From Amulumruptor sp947039275 (GTDB taxonomy: Bacteria > Bacteroidota > Bacteroidia > Bacteroidales > Muribaculaceae), in contig CAMQYL010000035.1 of the NCBI GenBank assembly GCA_947039275.1, forward strand, positions 1 through 25,962: a stretch of 25,962 nt of DNA, read 5' to 3'. Under the pieces are notes generated by a model. It was not told where the DNA came from. It ran no database searches and saw nothing but the letters and a program-made list of their open reading frames with translations. Positions 7,892 to 15,452 of the stretch are shown here, one piece after another. The stretch's first letter is position 1; every line of letters starts with the position of its first letter. Made by a program: the position numbers and the translations under genes.

Positions 7892-8951
7892 CATCCCCGT
7901 CGCGAAGCCTGTGCGCCGGCTTCCTGCCGAATGGGAACCATCGGAAGCGGTGATGATAGCATGGCCGCATGCTGAAACCGACTGGGCAGACATGCTTGAT
8001 GAGGTAACGGAGACGTATGTGGATATAGCCCGCGGCATCCTTGATAGCGGTGCGGTTCTCGTGGTCGTAGCGCCCGATATAACCCTCCCTAAGCGTTATC
8101 TTGACCCATACGACTCCCTCCAACGCCCCATAATCTATTGCGAGATTCCGACCAATGATACTTGGGCGCGGGATTTCGGTCCGATTACGGTCGAGGAGGA
8201 TGGAGGAGGAAAGCTACCACTTGATTTCACCTTCAACGGCTGGGGTATGAAATTTGCTGCTGATAAGGATAATCTTATCACATCTGCCGCAGCCTCAATG
8301 CACCTGTTTCGCAACCGTACTGAATCACACCGTATGATGGTGCTTGAAGGCGGTTCGATAGAGAGCGATGGCGAGGGCACCATCATGACCACCTCGGAGT
8401 GTCTGCTGTCGCCCAACCGCAATCCTTGGATGGACAAAGTGGAGATTGAGCAATACTTGCTGGATGCTTTCGGTGCAAACAGGGTGCTGTGGGTTGACCA
8501 TGGTTATCTCGCCGGCGATGATACCGACAGCCACATAGACACTCTTGCCCGATTGGCTCCTCACCATACTATCGTCTATGTCAGTGTGCCTGACGATGAG
8601 GGCGATGAGCACTACGGTGCATTGAAGGCGATGGAGGAGCAGCTAAAGACATTCCGCACTGCCGACGGTCAGCCTTACAATCTTATAGGACTTCCTATGG
8701 CAGATGCACGGTATGATGAGGATGGCAACCGATTGCCGGCAACTTATGCCAACTATCTTGTGGTCAACGACACGATACTCATGCCGTCATATCGTTCGCC
8801 TCGCAAGGACCGTCTGGCGGCGCAGATGATGCAGGTGGCATATCCTGATCATAAGGTGGTGCAGATTGACTGTTCGCCGCTCATCCGTCAGCACGGATCG
8901 CTCCACTGCGTGACCATGCAGCTCCCAAGCGGCACTCTCGCCGTGATATGA
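7884..8951 (+). CDS. aguA: Agmatine deiminase (peptidylarginine deiminase family)
   Basis: Hydrolyses agmatine to N-carbamoylputrescine and ammonia, an early step of putrescine synthesis from arginine, in the cytosol. The 355-residue product has the family length and motifs: PAEWEPSEAVMIAWPH near the N-terminus, NDTWARDFGP (91-100), FNGWGMKF, LEGGSIESDG (154-163), HGYLAGDDTDSHID (206-219) and GSLHCVTMQLP ending the protein. By family knowledge the nucleophile is Cys342 in GSLHC, with His217 and acidic residues such as Asp97 and Glu155. I start at ATG 7884; in-frame ATGs at 7872 and 7878 are also possible. The usual partner N-carbamoylputrescine amidase (aguB) is not adjacent here. A large palindrome follows the gene. 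Confidence 0.93.
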   Translation: MNDIPVAKPVRRLPAEWEPSEAVMIAWPHAETDWADMLDEVTETYVDIARGILDSGAVLVVVAPDITLPKRYLDPYDSLQRPIIYCEIPTNDTWARDFGPITVEEDGGGKLPLDFTFNGWGMKFAADKDNLITSAAASMHLFRNRTESHRMMVLEGGSIESDGEGTIMTTSECLLSPNRNPWMDKVEIEQYLLDAFGANRVLWVDHGYLAGDDTDSHIDTLARLAPHHTIVYVSVPDDEGDEHYGALKAMEEQLKTFRTADGQPYNLIGLPMADARYDEDGNRLPATYANYLVVNDTILMPSYRSPRKDRLAAQMMQVAYPDHKVVQIDCSPLIRQHGSLHCVTMQLPSGTLAVI

Positions 8952-8991
8952 TATACAAATCCGATGTCCATACAGCACATCGCAATATCTT

Positions 8992-9068
8992 GTAGGGACG
9001 CGGCGTGCCGCGTCATCAAACGTAACATATACTGACTGATACGATGACGCGGCACGCCGCGTCCCTAC
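8992..9068. repeat. Perfect palindrome with nested palindromic arms (TGTAGGGAC family)
   Basis: Arms 8992-9017 and 9043-9068 are perfect 26-bp inverted copies around a 25-nt loop. Each arm contains GACGCGGCGTGCCGCGTC, itself palindromic except for the central two bases. The outer ends are GTAGGGAC and GTCCCTAC. It fills the gap between aguA and fcl, ending 20 bp before the fcl start codon. It resembles REP/BIME-type extragenic repeats in design; a transcript would form a very stable hairpin. Confidence 0.9.
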
Positions 9069-9088
9069 GTTGAAATACATAATTGATT

Positions 9089-10030
9089 ATGGAAAAAGAT
9101 TCGAAAATATATGTGGCGGGGCATCGCGGTATGGTCGGTTCGGCGATTGTGCGCGAGCTGCAACGTCAAGGCTACACGAACATCATCACACGCACACATC
9201 GGGAGCTTGACCTGATCAATCAGCAGGCTGTCGATGACTTCTTCGCGGCGGAGCGTCCTGACTATGTCTTTCTGGCAGCCGCTAAGGTCGGAGGCATCCA
9301 GGCTAATGCTTCGGCTCTTGCCGATTTCATGTATGACAACATGATGCTTGAAATGAACGTCATCCATGCGGCATGGCGTAATGGTGTCAAGAAGCTCGAG
9401 TTTCTCGGCTCTTCATGTATATATCCTCGCATGGCTCCCCAGCCTATGCCTGAGTCATGCTTGCTGACTTCGGAGCTTGAAAAGACCAATGAGGCTTATG
9501 CTTTGGCAAAAATCTCAGGTCTGAAATACTGCGAGTTTCTCAACAGCCAGTATGGCACTGACTATATCTCGGTGATGCCCACCAATCTCTACGGACCTAA
9601 CGATAATTACCATCCGACCCACTCCCATGTGCTCCCGGCTCTTATCCGCCGCTTCCATGAGGCTAAGGAGCAGCAGCTTCCCGAAGTGGTGTGCTGGGGC
9701 GATGGGTCGCCGCTTCGAGAGTTTCTCTACGTGGATGACCTCGCCAATTTGTGCGTATTCCTGATGAACAATTATTCTGGCAACGAGACGGTCAATGCCG
9801 GCAGCGGCAAGGAGCTGTCAATCCGCGAACTTGCCGAACTCGTAGCCACAACCGTAGGCTATGAAGGTCGCATAGTCTGGGACACAACCAAGCCCAACGG
9901 CACTCCCCGAAAACTGCTTGACGTCAGCAAGGCCACAGCTCTCGGCTGGACCTACTCGACTGAGCTGCCCGAAGGCATCAGACTCGCCTATGCCGATTTC
10001 CTCAACAATCCTGTCAGAGCTGAGCGCTAA
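9089..10030 (+). CDS. fcl: GDP-L-fucose synthase
   Basis: Epimerase-reductase that converts GDP-4-keto-6-deoxymannose to GDP-L-fucose with NADPH, in the cytosol; it supplies fucose for surface glycans, important in gut Bacteroidales. The 313-residue product is a normal-length extended SDR: Rossmann motif GHRGMVGSA (Gly11, 14, 17), AAAKVGGIQANA, FLGSSCIYPR (Ser108/109) and the catalytic YALAK (Tyr137, Lys141), then PTNLYGPNDNYHPTHSHVLP. ATG 9089 gives the usual MEKDSKIYVAGHRG beginning; a TTG two codons upstream is unlikely. The usual partner gmd (GDP-mannose dehydratase) is not in the window. The palindrome 8992-9068 stands directly upstream. Confidence 0.94.
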   Translation: MEKDSKIYVAGHRGMVGSAIVRELQRQGYTNIITRTHRELDLINQQAVDDFFAAERPDYVFLAAAKVGGIQANASALADFMYDNMMLEMNVIHAAWRNGVKKLEFLGSSCIYPRMAPQPMPESCLLTSELEKTNEAYALAKISGLKYCEFLNSQYGTDYISVMPTNLYGPNDNYHPTHSHVLPALIRRFHEAKEQQLPEVVCWGDGSPLREFLYVDDLANLCVFLMNNYSGNETVNAGSGKELSIRELAELVATTVGYEGRIVWDTTKPNGTPRKLLDVSKATALGWTYSTELPEGIRLAYADFLNNPVRAER

Positions 10031-10046
10031 CATAGACTGATTAACG

Positions 10047-11363
10047 ATGAAAAACCTCCTCCTCTTATTACTCATATTCGTGATTTCCGGCGGCATCTAC
10101 GGATGCGCCGACCGCATAAGCAAGAAAAGCGCCTCACCAGCTCCCGCACCTATGGCTTCTTTTGAAACCATGGGAGACCGTGCACCCTCCGATGATGAGG
10201 AAGGTGCGGTGCAAGAACCTGCATGGACCTACTATGAGCGGCTCTCGTATCTGTTTGGTGCCGACTCGACATGTGTAGGCATTAGCTCCGACATGGTTTT
10301 CCCCGAATGGTATTCGGGTTGCTTTGTCAATAATCGCGACCGTCTGACCATTAACGTGGTCGGTGACACCACTAAGCTCCGCAAGATGCTTACCGACAAA
10401 TTGGGCGGCAACGAGTTTGACATAGGTGTGGGTCTATACAGTAAGAGTCAGCAACAAGCGGTTGACTCGTTGCTGAACAAAGCTATGGAAGAGAGTGATT
10501 CGCCTGTGGCTCGTCCACTTATGTGGCGATGGGAAGAGGATGGAACAATAGATGTAACAGTACAAGGCGTTGATGATTCGGTTATTGATCGTTTCAAACG
10601 GGAGGTTTTTGATTCGCCGCTGTTGAGGTTTTCGAGAAGTGAGAAGGTTGGAATAAACGTGGAGCGTGAAGAGATAGAAGTTCACGAAAAGCCCGTTGAG
10701 AGTGTAAGAGTCATAGATGACTTTAAGAATACAGACACTGACAGTGTCTCTGACAACGGCGCATTTGAGTGCTACATTGAGGTGGCTCCAGATTTTCCAG
10801 GCGGTACTCAAGCTCTGTTGGATTACATTCAAGATGTCATGGTCTACCCCCGTGAGGCATACGAGGAAAATATCCAGGGGCGAGTAGTATTACAATTGCT
10901 TTTTAATGAGCATGGAGACATTGATACCATGAAAGTCGTTCGCGACAAAGACCGTTATCTTGATGCCGAAGCACTCAGAATTGCGAAGACGTTACCTCGT
11001 TTTACTCCTGGACGTGATGGTCTTGGCAACGTGCAGAAAATGTGGTACACTTTACCAATTAATTTCAAGATTGCTGATTATGACGCTCGGCATGCCAAGC
11101 GATATCCGCCATTTGACTTTGACAACGGCGGCGATTATGTCAGTGATGGGATGATGCGCATTATTGATGAGAAGGGGAGATTTGGATATGCTGACTCGAC
11201 AGGACATACTGTGATTATCCCTCGCTTTGCGTTTGGTTTCCCGTTTGAGGGCGGTCGTGCCAAGGTGACGGATTCAGGTCATGAAGTCCGCGAAGGGGAG
11301 CACTCACGATGGGTGAGCGAGACGTGGTACTATATTGATAAATCAGGACGCAAGATAGATTGA
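10047..11363 (+). CDS. Lipoprotein with TonB C-terminal domain and WG repeats
   Basis: The 438-residue product has a lipoprotein signal (IYGC, Cys20), so it is expected to be lipid-anchored. After a low-complexity Ala/Pro segment and an unassigned region (60-240) comes a typical TonB C-terminal domain (about 246-342: PDFPGGTQALLDYI, YPREAYEENIQGRVVLQLLF, and the final MWYTLPINFKI). The last 70 residues contain WG (KWG)-type repeats: DEKGRFGYADSTGHTVIIP and YYIDKSGRKI. TonB domains normally sit on an inner-membrane helix and energise outer-membrane receptors; a lipoprotein carrying this domain fused to WG repeats may instead be a receptor-interacting or envelope protein. It follows fcl by 16 nt and ends 12 nt from the convergent XRE gene. 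Confidence 0.8.
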   Translation: MKNLLLLLLIFVISGGIYGCADRISKKSASPAPAPMASFETMGDRAPSDDEEGAVQEPAWTYYERLSYLFGADSTCVGISSDMVFPEWYSGCFVNNRDRLTINVVGDTTKLRKMLTDKLGGNEFDIGVGLYSKSQQQAVDSLLNKAMEESDSPVARPLMWRWEEDGTIDVTVQGVDDSVIDRFKREVFDSPLLRFSRSEKVGINVEREEIEVHEKPVESVRVIDDFKNTDTDSVSDNGAFECYIEVAPDFPGGTQALLDYIQDVMVYPREAYEENIQGRVVLQLLFNEHGDIDTMKVVRDKDRYLDAEALRIAKTLPRFTPGRDGLGNVQKMWYTLPINFKIADYDARHAKRYPPFDFDNGGDYVSDGMMRIIDEKGRFGYADSTGHTVIIPRFAFGFPFEGGRAKVTDSGHEVREGEHSRWVSETWYYIDKSGRKID

Positions 11364-11375
11364 CACATCGTCCTG

Positions 11376-12032
11376 TCAAATTCCTGGGAAGCGCGCCTGT
11401 GAGTCGGGCACGAATGATTGATATGAATTGTCGCTATAGTACACGATGATGCTGACCACATGCTTGCCGTTGGTTGCTGTCGTGGAAGGTTGTGGCTGGG
11501 GTTGTGACATGTCTTCCTGATGGAAGGTAATGGTTCGGTCTGCGCCTTTTGCTTCTATCCGTTCGGCAGTGTGTGGGTGCATGGGGGCTTCTAACGGACC
11601 GGTCAGATCGGGGCGGCTGTCAGCTGCTGATGGGGCTTCGCTTAATAGGCTTCCGTTGTCGTGCATCGGTTCGTTGTCAAGCATGAAGTCAAGCGGTAGT
11701 GACATGTCAGTCTCCTCTGGAATGGGATTGTTGTTAAGGTCGCTGAGATTTTGATTTTCGTTGCCGTCTGATGTCTCGTGCGTGAAAACTGGATTTTCAG
11801 CGGTTTCGGATTTTCCTTCTACCATCTCGCCTTCGCCAAACATCAGCCACATGATGGATAGCTGTGGATATGCGTCATGTATCTTCGCGATGATTTCATC
11901 GCGGACGGTCTTGTTGCGCCCGTTGAGGAGCTGCGACAGAGTGGGGCGTGGAATACCGCAGTTGTCGGCAAACTGCGTTACAGGGATGCCGAGATAATCA
12001 AGAAATAGCTTGAGGCGACCTACTATATCCAT
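11376..12032 (-). CDS. XRE-type helix-turn-helix regulator
   Basis: The 218-residue product begins with a DNA-binding domain (1-70): residues 18-40 (VTQFADNCGIPRPTLSQLLN) form a classic XRE/Cro HTH, followed by the RDEIIAKIHDAYPQLSIMWL and FGEGEM stretch found in Bacteroidales regulators of this type. A disordered, acidic and Pro/Gln-rich middle (75-185) leads to a short ordered-looking end, HVVSIIVYYSDNSYQSFVPD. Targets and ligands are unknown. The promoter region (12064-12161) has repeated ATTTGCAT octamers spaced by 27-29 bp, which may be autoregulatory sites, promoter elements, or both. The gene is convergent with the lipoprotein gene. Confidence 0.82.
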   Translation of the reverse strand: MDIVGRLKLFLDYLGIPVTQFADNCGIPRPTLSQLLNGRNKTVRDEIIAKIHDAYPQLSIMWLMFGEGEMVEGKSETAENPVFTHETSDGNENQNLSDLNNNPIPEETDMSLPLDFMLDNEPMHDNGSLLSEAPSAADSRPDLTGPLEAPMHPHTAERIEAKGADRTITFHQEDMSQPQPQPSTTATNGKHVVSIIVYYSDNSYQSFVPDSQARFPGI

Positions 12033-12063
12033 AAAAGTTACGATTACAAATTCAAATTACGAG

Positions 12064-12161
12064 ATGCAAATGTAATTATAATGTTTCAAAAATGCAAATT
12101 TAAATTTGGGAAGCATATAAATGCAAATGCACGCCGTTAATTTCCAAATGCAAATGCAAAT
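12064..12161 (-). promoter_or_regulatory. Chain of overlapping promoter elements upstream of the XRE gene
   Basis: Five ATGCAAAT octamers (plus-strand starts 12064, 12092, 12121, 12148, 12154) lie in 98 bp. Read on the minus strand, TTTG at 12095-12098 with TACATTTG at 12067-12074 (20-bp spacer) is a perfect Bacteroides promoter; TTTG at 12124-12127 with TAAATTTG at 12095-12102 (21-bp spacer) is a second; TTTG at 12151-12154 with TGCATTTG at 12124-12131 (19-bp spacer) is a third with one mismatch. Each TTTG serves as -7 of one unit and -33 of the next. The first would start transcription near 12060, about 30 nt before ATG 12032. Confidence 0.6.
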
Positions 12162-12930
12162 AGGGGAGAAGATTGCGAATACAAACACCTGTTTCATTGA
12201 AGGCGATAATATCTACTGGATATTGCCATGCAGGCAGTAATTAATTTCATATACCCTCTTACGAGACCGTAGAAATATGTTAAAGTATAAGTTGATAAAT
12301 ATGTTGTAATAATTTGCTATATAGTAGATTGCGTGTTTAATATGCGTTTGATTGGTCTCTTTGCGATAAAATCACCAAGAAACTACTGTAGAATTTAATT
12401 AAAACTTTAGAAAATATGTATAAGTAATTGATTATTAGTAGATAGAACTTGATGTTAATTTGTGTAAAATTATAAAGACCCGTAGGAGCTATGTGGTTTT
12501 ATAGGAAAAGATACAGATGTAATCATGGAATAAATAACTACAGGTGCAGGCGTAAATTTGATGTGATGGCGTATGAGATTCGGATGGATTTGTCATATTT
12601 ACAAATGAAGGTGAGAAGTTCTGAATGTAAAATGAGTTTTGGATTGCATTTGTGACGTTGGTTGCACGGATTGAAGTGCAAATCCAAACGGTCGTGATTG
12701 TCTGTTTACAGACGAGATGGAATTGCATATCCGATTGAATTGCGTTTGTAAACTAATTTTGCTTATATGTATCATATTTTGAGTATTGGTGCTTTCTGTT
12801 ATCTTTTAATCCGTGTAGTTTCTCCGATACAATTCTTTGTTTTTTATTTAGCGGCAAACTATATTTCCAAATAAGTTGTTAAATTTGCGCATTATATAAT
12901 TATATCATCACATATCACGCTACAACTACT
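12162..12930. other. AT-rich non-coding stretch
   Basis: No convincing gene: the longest frames are short and of odd composition. Visible elements are a stem-loop-like pair TTTGGATTGCAT (12638-12649) and GTGCAAATCCAAA (12676-12688); three related motifs ATTGCATTTG (12643), ATTGCATAT (12722) and ATTGCGTTTG (12739); and two isolated -7 boxes TAAATTTG at 12553-12560 and 12880-12887. The latter, 44 bp before ATG 12931, could drive the next gene, although no TTTG lies at the right distance upstream. A small RNA here cannot be excluded. Confidence 0.5.
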
Positions 12931-13809
12931 ATGGTAGAAACCGATAATACGATGTCAGCCGCTGAGCTATTTGATCTCTCCTTGGAAATAGAAGGACTGT
13001 TATCATTGGCAGTCCGCCGGGAGGATATGGTTCCTTCGGAGGTATTCCAACTTCTCAGTGACAAAACAGCGAAGTTTGCCGACGGCATACAGACGCTTGT
13101 TTCTCAGGCTGGAGGTACGGTATCTTCTACAGTTTCGTCTCGCGCAGCGCAAGAACGTGAATTTGTTGCTTCATTGCCGAGTTTGCCGGGACTGTTTGAT
13201 TGCGATGCTGCCCCACTGATAGAGGAAGAGGGTGGCGTAAATGCTGATGGAGTCTCTCTGTCTGTAGTTGCAGAGGATGAATCTGAGTATGGAGTGAGTG
13301 GTAATGGACAGGCTGATGTCTCTGTACCATCTGATGTGCGACTGATGGATTTTAGTTCCGATGAATCTGATGCAGACAAGGATGAGGAGTGCAACATTGA
13401 TGAGGCATCTTCGTCGATTGAGTATGCTGCCGCCGAGAGTGATACGAATATAGATGCCAGAGCGGTTTTGGATACAAAATCAGAGTCAGATGAGTGCAGT
13501 GCGCCGGCATCTTTGTTTGATGAAACGCAGATTTCTGATTTTAAAAAAGAAGTGACTGTCAGTTCTCGTCCGATGCGTCATGACCCGGGAGAACTGAGGA
13601 AGATGTTTACAGTCAATGACAAGTTCCGTTTCCGTCGTGAACTGTTCGGCAACAGTGACACCGAGTTTACGGACACCCTTAATCTTGTCGAGGCTATGCG
13701 CAATTATAATGAGGCAGAGGATTATTTCTACAATGACCTTGCCTGGGATGCAGAAGCCACGGAAGTGCAGGAGTTCATGGCTGTAGTCAATCGTTATTTC
13801 AACAAGTGA
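12931..13809 (+). CDS. Acidic hypothetical protein with conserved-looking C-terminal domain
   Basis: Function unknown. The 292-residue product has no signal peptide. Residues 1-60 form a helical head (MSAAELFDLSLEIEGLLSLA), 100-200 are a long Asp/Glu/Ser-rich low-complexity linker, and 215-292 form a compact end (DPGELRKMFTVNDKFRFRRE, LFGNSDTEFTDTLNLVEAMR, AEDYFYNDLAWDAE) of the kind I associate with hypothetical proteins in Bacteroidales. The layout suggests a two-headed cytosolic protein with a flexible acidic tether. It sits 8 nt before the rsmI start, so co-transcription is likely. A -7 box TAAATTTG at 12880-12887 may belong to its promoter. Confidence 0.8.
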   Translation: MVETDNTMSAAELFDLSLEIEGLLSLAVRREDMVPSEVFQLLSDKTAKFADGIQTLVSQAGGTVSSTVSSRAAQEREFVASLPSLPGLFDCDAAPLIEEEGGVNADGVSLSVVAEDESEYGVSGNGQADVSVPSDVRLMDFSSDESDADKDEECNIDEASSSIEYAAAESDTNIDARAVLDTKSESDECSAPASLFDETQISDFKKEVTVSSRPMRHDPGELRKMFTVNDKFRFRRELFGNSDTEFTDTLNLVEAMRNYNEAEDYFYNDLAWDAEATEVQEFMAVVNRYFNK

Positions 13810-13817
13810 TCCGACCT

Positions 13818-14561
13818 ATGTCTGGAAAACTTTATATAGTACCTACCCCCGTCGGCAATCTTGCCGACATGTCTCCCCGTGCCATAGAGGTGCTTAAGTC
13901 ATCTGATGTCGTTCTTGCCGAAGATACCCGCACCAGCAAGGTGCTGATGGAGCACTTTGACATAACCACCCCGCTTGTCTCACATCATAAATATAATGAG
14001 CATGACACTACCGATGGCGTCATCAGGCGCATAGAGGGCGGCGAGACTGTGGCGCTTGTGTCGGATGCCGGCACTCCTGGCATAAGCGACCCAGGATTTC
14101 TATTGAGCCGGGCAGCCCGTAACAAAGGGGTGGAAGTGGTGACATTGCCAGGTCCCACAGCCTTTGTGCCCGCTTTGGTCAACTCCGGGTTGCCATGTGA
14201 CCGATTCACATTTGAGGGTTTCTTGCCGCCGAAGAAAGGGCGCAGGACTCGTCTGGAAGAGATTGCAGCCGCACCTCGGACTATCATCGTGTATGAATCG
14301 CCTCTGAAGCTTCTCAAGACTCTCGCAGACCTTGCCGAGGTATGTGGCACTGACAGGGCTATCTCCGTATCGCGTGAGATATCGAAGCTTCATGAGCAGA
14401 CCGTGCGGGGTACTATAGGCGAAGTCATTGAGCATTTCACCATGAACCAACCGCGCGGTGAGATGGTTATAATAATCAAAGGTAATGATGCCGCCGATGC
14501 CAAACGTGTGCATCGTAACAAATACAAGGATATCGATACAGAAATCACAAATCAACATTAA
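13818..14561 (+). CDS. rsmI: 16S rRNA (cytidine1402-2'-O)-methyltransferase
   Basis: SAM-dependent enzyme that 2'-O-methylates C1402 of 16S rRNA in the decoding centre. The 247-residue product has the tetrapyrrole-methylase fold signature motifs: LYIVPTPVGNLADMSPRAIE at the N-terminus, AEDTRTSKVL, VSDAGTPGISDPG, LPGPTAFVPALVNSGLP and FEGFLPPKKGRR. These are diagnostic for RsmI. I start at ATG 13818, which gives the usual MSGKLYIVPTP; an upstream GTG (13806) overlapping the previous stop is less likely. The lipoprotein gene starts 4 nt after the stop. Confidence 0.95.
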   Translation: MSGKLYIVPTPVGNLADMSPRAIEVLKSSDVVLAEDTRTSKVLMEHFDITTPLVSHHKYNEHDTTDGVIRRIEGGETVALVSDAGTPGISDPGFLLSRAARNKGVEVVTLPGPTAFVPALVNSGLPCDRFTFEGFLPPKKGRRTRLEEIAAAPRTIIVYESPLKLLKTLADLAEVCGTDRAISVSREISKLHEQTVRGTIGEVIEHFTMNQPRGEMVIIIKGNDAADAKRVHRNKYKDIDTEITNQH

Positions 14562-14565
14562 ATTT

Positions 14566-15420
14566 ATGAGAAAGATATGTTATCTGTCGGCAGTAGCCGC
14601 TATCGTCATGAGCATGGCTTCATGTGAAAATGGTAAGCTCAAAGAGCGTAACGAACAGCTCGAGGGCGATGTGCAGGGTCTTGTGGCAACACAGGATACA
14701 CTCCTCGGTCTGGTCAACGAACTCACTGACGGTATGAACGAGATCAAGCGTCTCGAAAACATCATTTCCACTCCGGGCGCCATAGGCGAGTCATCGTCAA
14801 AGAAAGAGCAGATCCGCAATGATATGATGGCCATACAGCAGGCACTGCAGGTGCGCCGCCAGCGTCTTGACGAGCTCGAACAGCAGCTCCAGAACAACAA
14901 GGGGCAAAACTCCAAACTCCTCAAAACCATCAGCTCCCTCAAAGAGCAGATTGCCAATCAGGAGCGCGAGATAGCTTCTATGCGTGACCAGCTTGCAGCT
15001 GCCAACATCCAGATTGCCGAACTCAACACTACAGTTGATTCACTCAACACTACTGTAGCTACCGAACAGCGTGAGCGCGAAATCGCTCAGGAGACCAGCA
15101 ACGCTCTTGCAGAGCAGCTCAACACCTGCTACTATGCTATCGGCACAAAGAACGAGCTTAAGGACAACCACATTCTTGAGACTGGCTTCCTCCGCAAAAC
15201 CAAAGTAATGGAAGGCGACTTCAACCAGGGCTATTTCACCAAGGCTGATAAGCGCACTCTCACTCAGATTCCTCTTAATGCCAAGAAGGGTGAGGTAATG
15301 ACAAAGCAGCCCAAAGACAGCTATACCATCACCGATGTCAACGGTGCTGCCGTGCTCAACATCACCAATCCTGAGAAATTCTGGAGCATGAGCAACTTCC
15401 TGGTAGTGAAGGTTGATTAA
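14566..15420 (+). CDS. Coiled-coil lipoprotein
   Basis: The 284-residue product has a lipoprotein signal (MRKICYLSAVAAIVMSMASC, Cys20); the frame is open further upstream, but inside rsmI, so the ATG at 14566 is chosen. Residues about 25-195 form a long coiled coil (repeated Leu/Gln/Glu heptads, for example LDELEQQLQNNKGQ and IASMRDQLAAANIQIAELNT). The C-terminal 90 residues (ETGFLRKTKVMEGDFNQGYF, LTQIPLNAKKGEVM, NPEKFWSMSNFLVVKV) are a compact domain I associate with Bacteroidales envelope lipoproteins, possibly those annotated as Cbp1-like collagen-binding adhesins; I am not sure of that name. It is expected in the periplasm or at the outer membrane. It begins 4 nt after rsmI. Confidence 0.8.
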   Translation: MRKICYLSAVAAIVMSMASCENGKLKERNEQLEGDVQGLVATQDTLLGLVNELTDGMNEIKRLENIISTPGAIGESSSKKEQIRNDMMAIQQALQVRRQRLDELEQQLQNNKGQNSKLLKTISSLKEQIANQEREIASMRDQLAAANIQIAELNTTVDSLNTTVATEQREREIAQETSNALAEQLNTCYYAIGTKNELKDNHILETGFLRKTKVMEGDFNQGYFTKADKRTLTQIPLNAKKGEVMTKQPKDSYTITDVNGAAVLNITNPEKFWSMSNFLVVKVD

Positions 15421-15452
15421 TCAAGATTAAAAGACTATACGTATAAATACAG

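Noticed and set aside
8992..9068. Palindrome as an insertion-sequence end
   Set aside because: No transposase lies between or beside the arms and no target duplication is visible; a REP-like element is more likely.
12064..12161. Octamer repeats as a CRISPR array or replication iterons
   Set aside because: Repeats are 8 bp only and spaced by one promoter length; no Cas or Rep gene is near. Promoter explanation fits better.
12489..12728. Minus-strand frame of 79 codons in the AT-rich gap
   Set aside because: Composition (many Thr, Ser, Asn, Ile) is that of translated AT-rich DNA; no promoter or homologous look.
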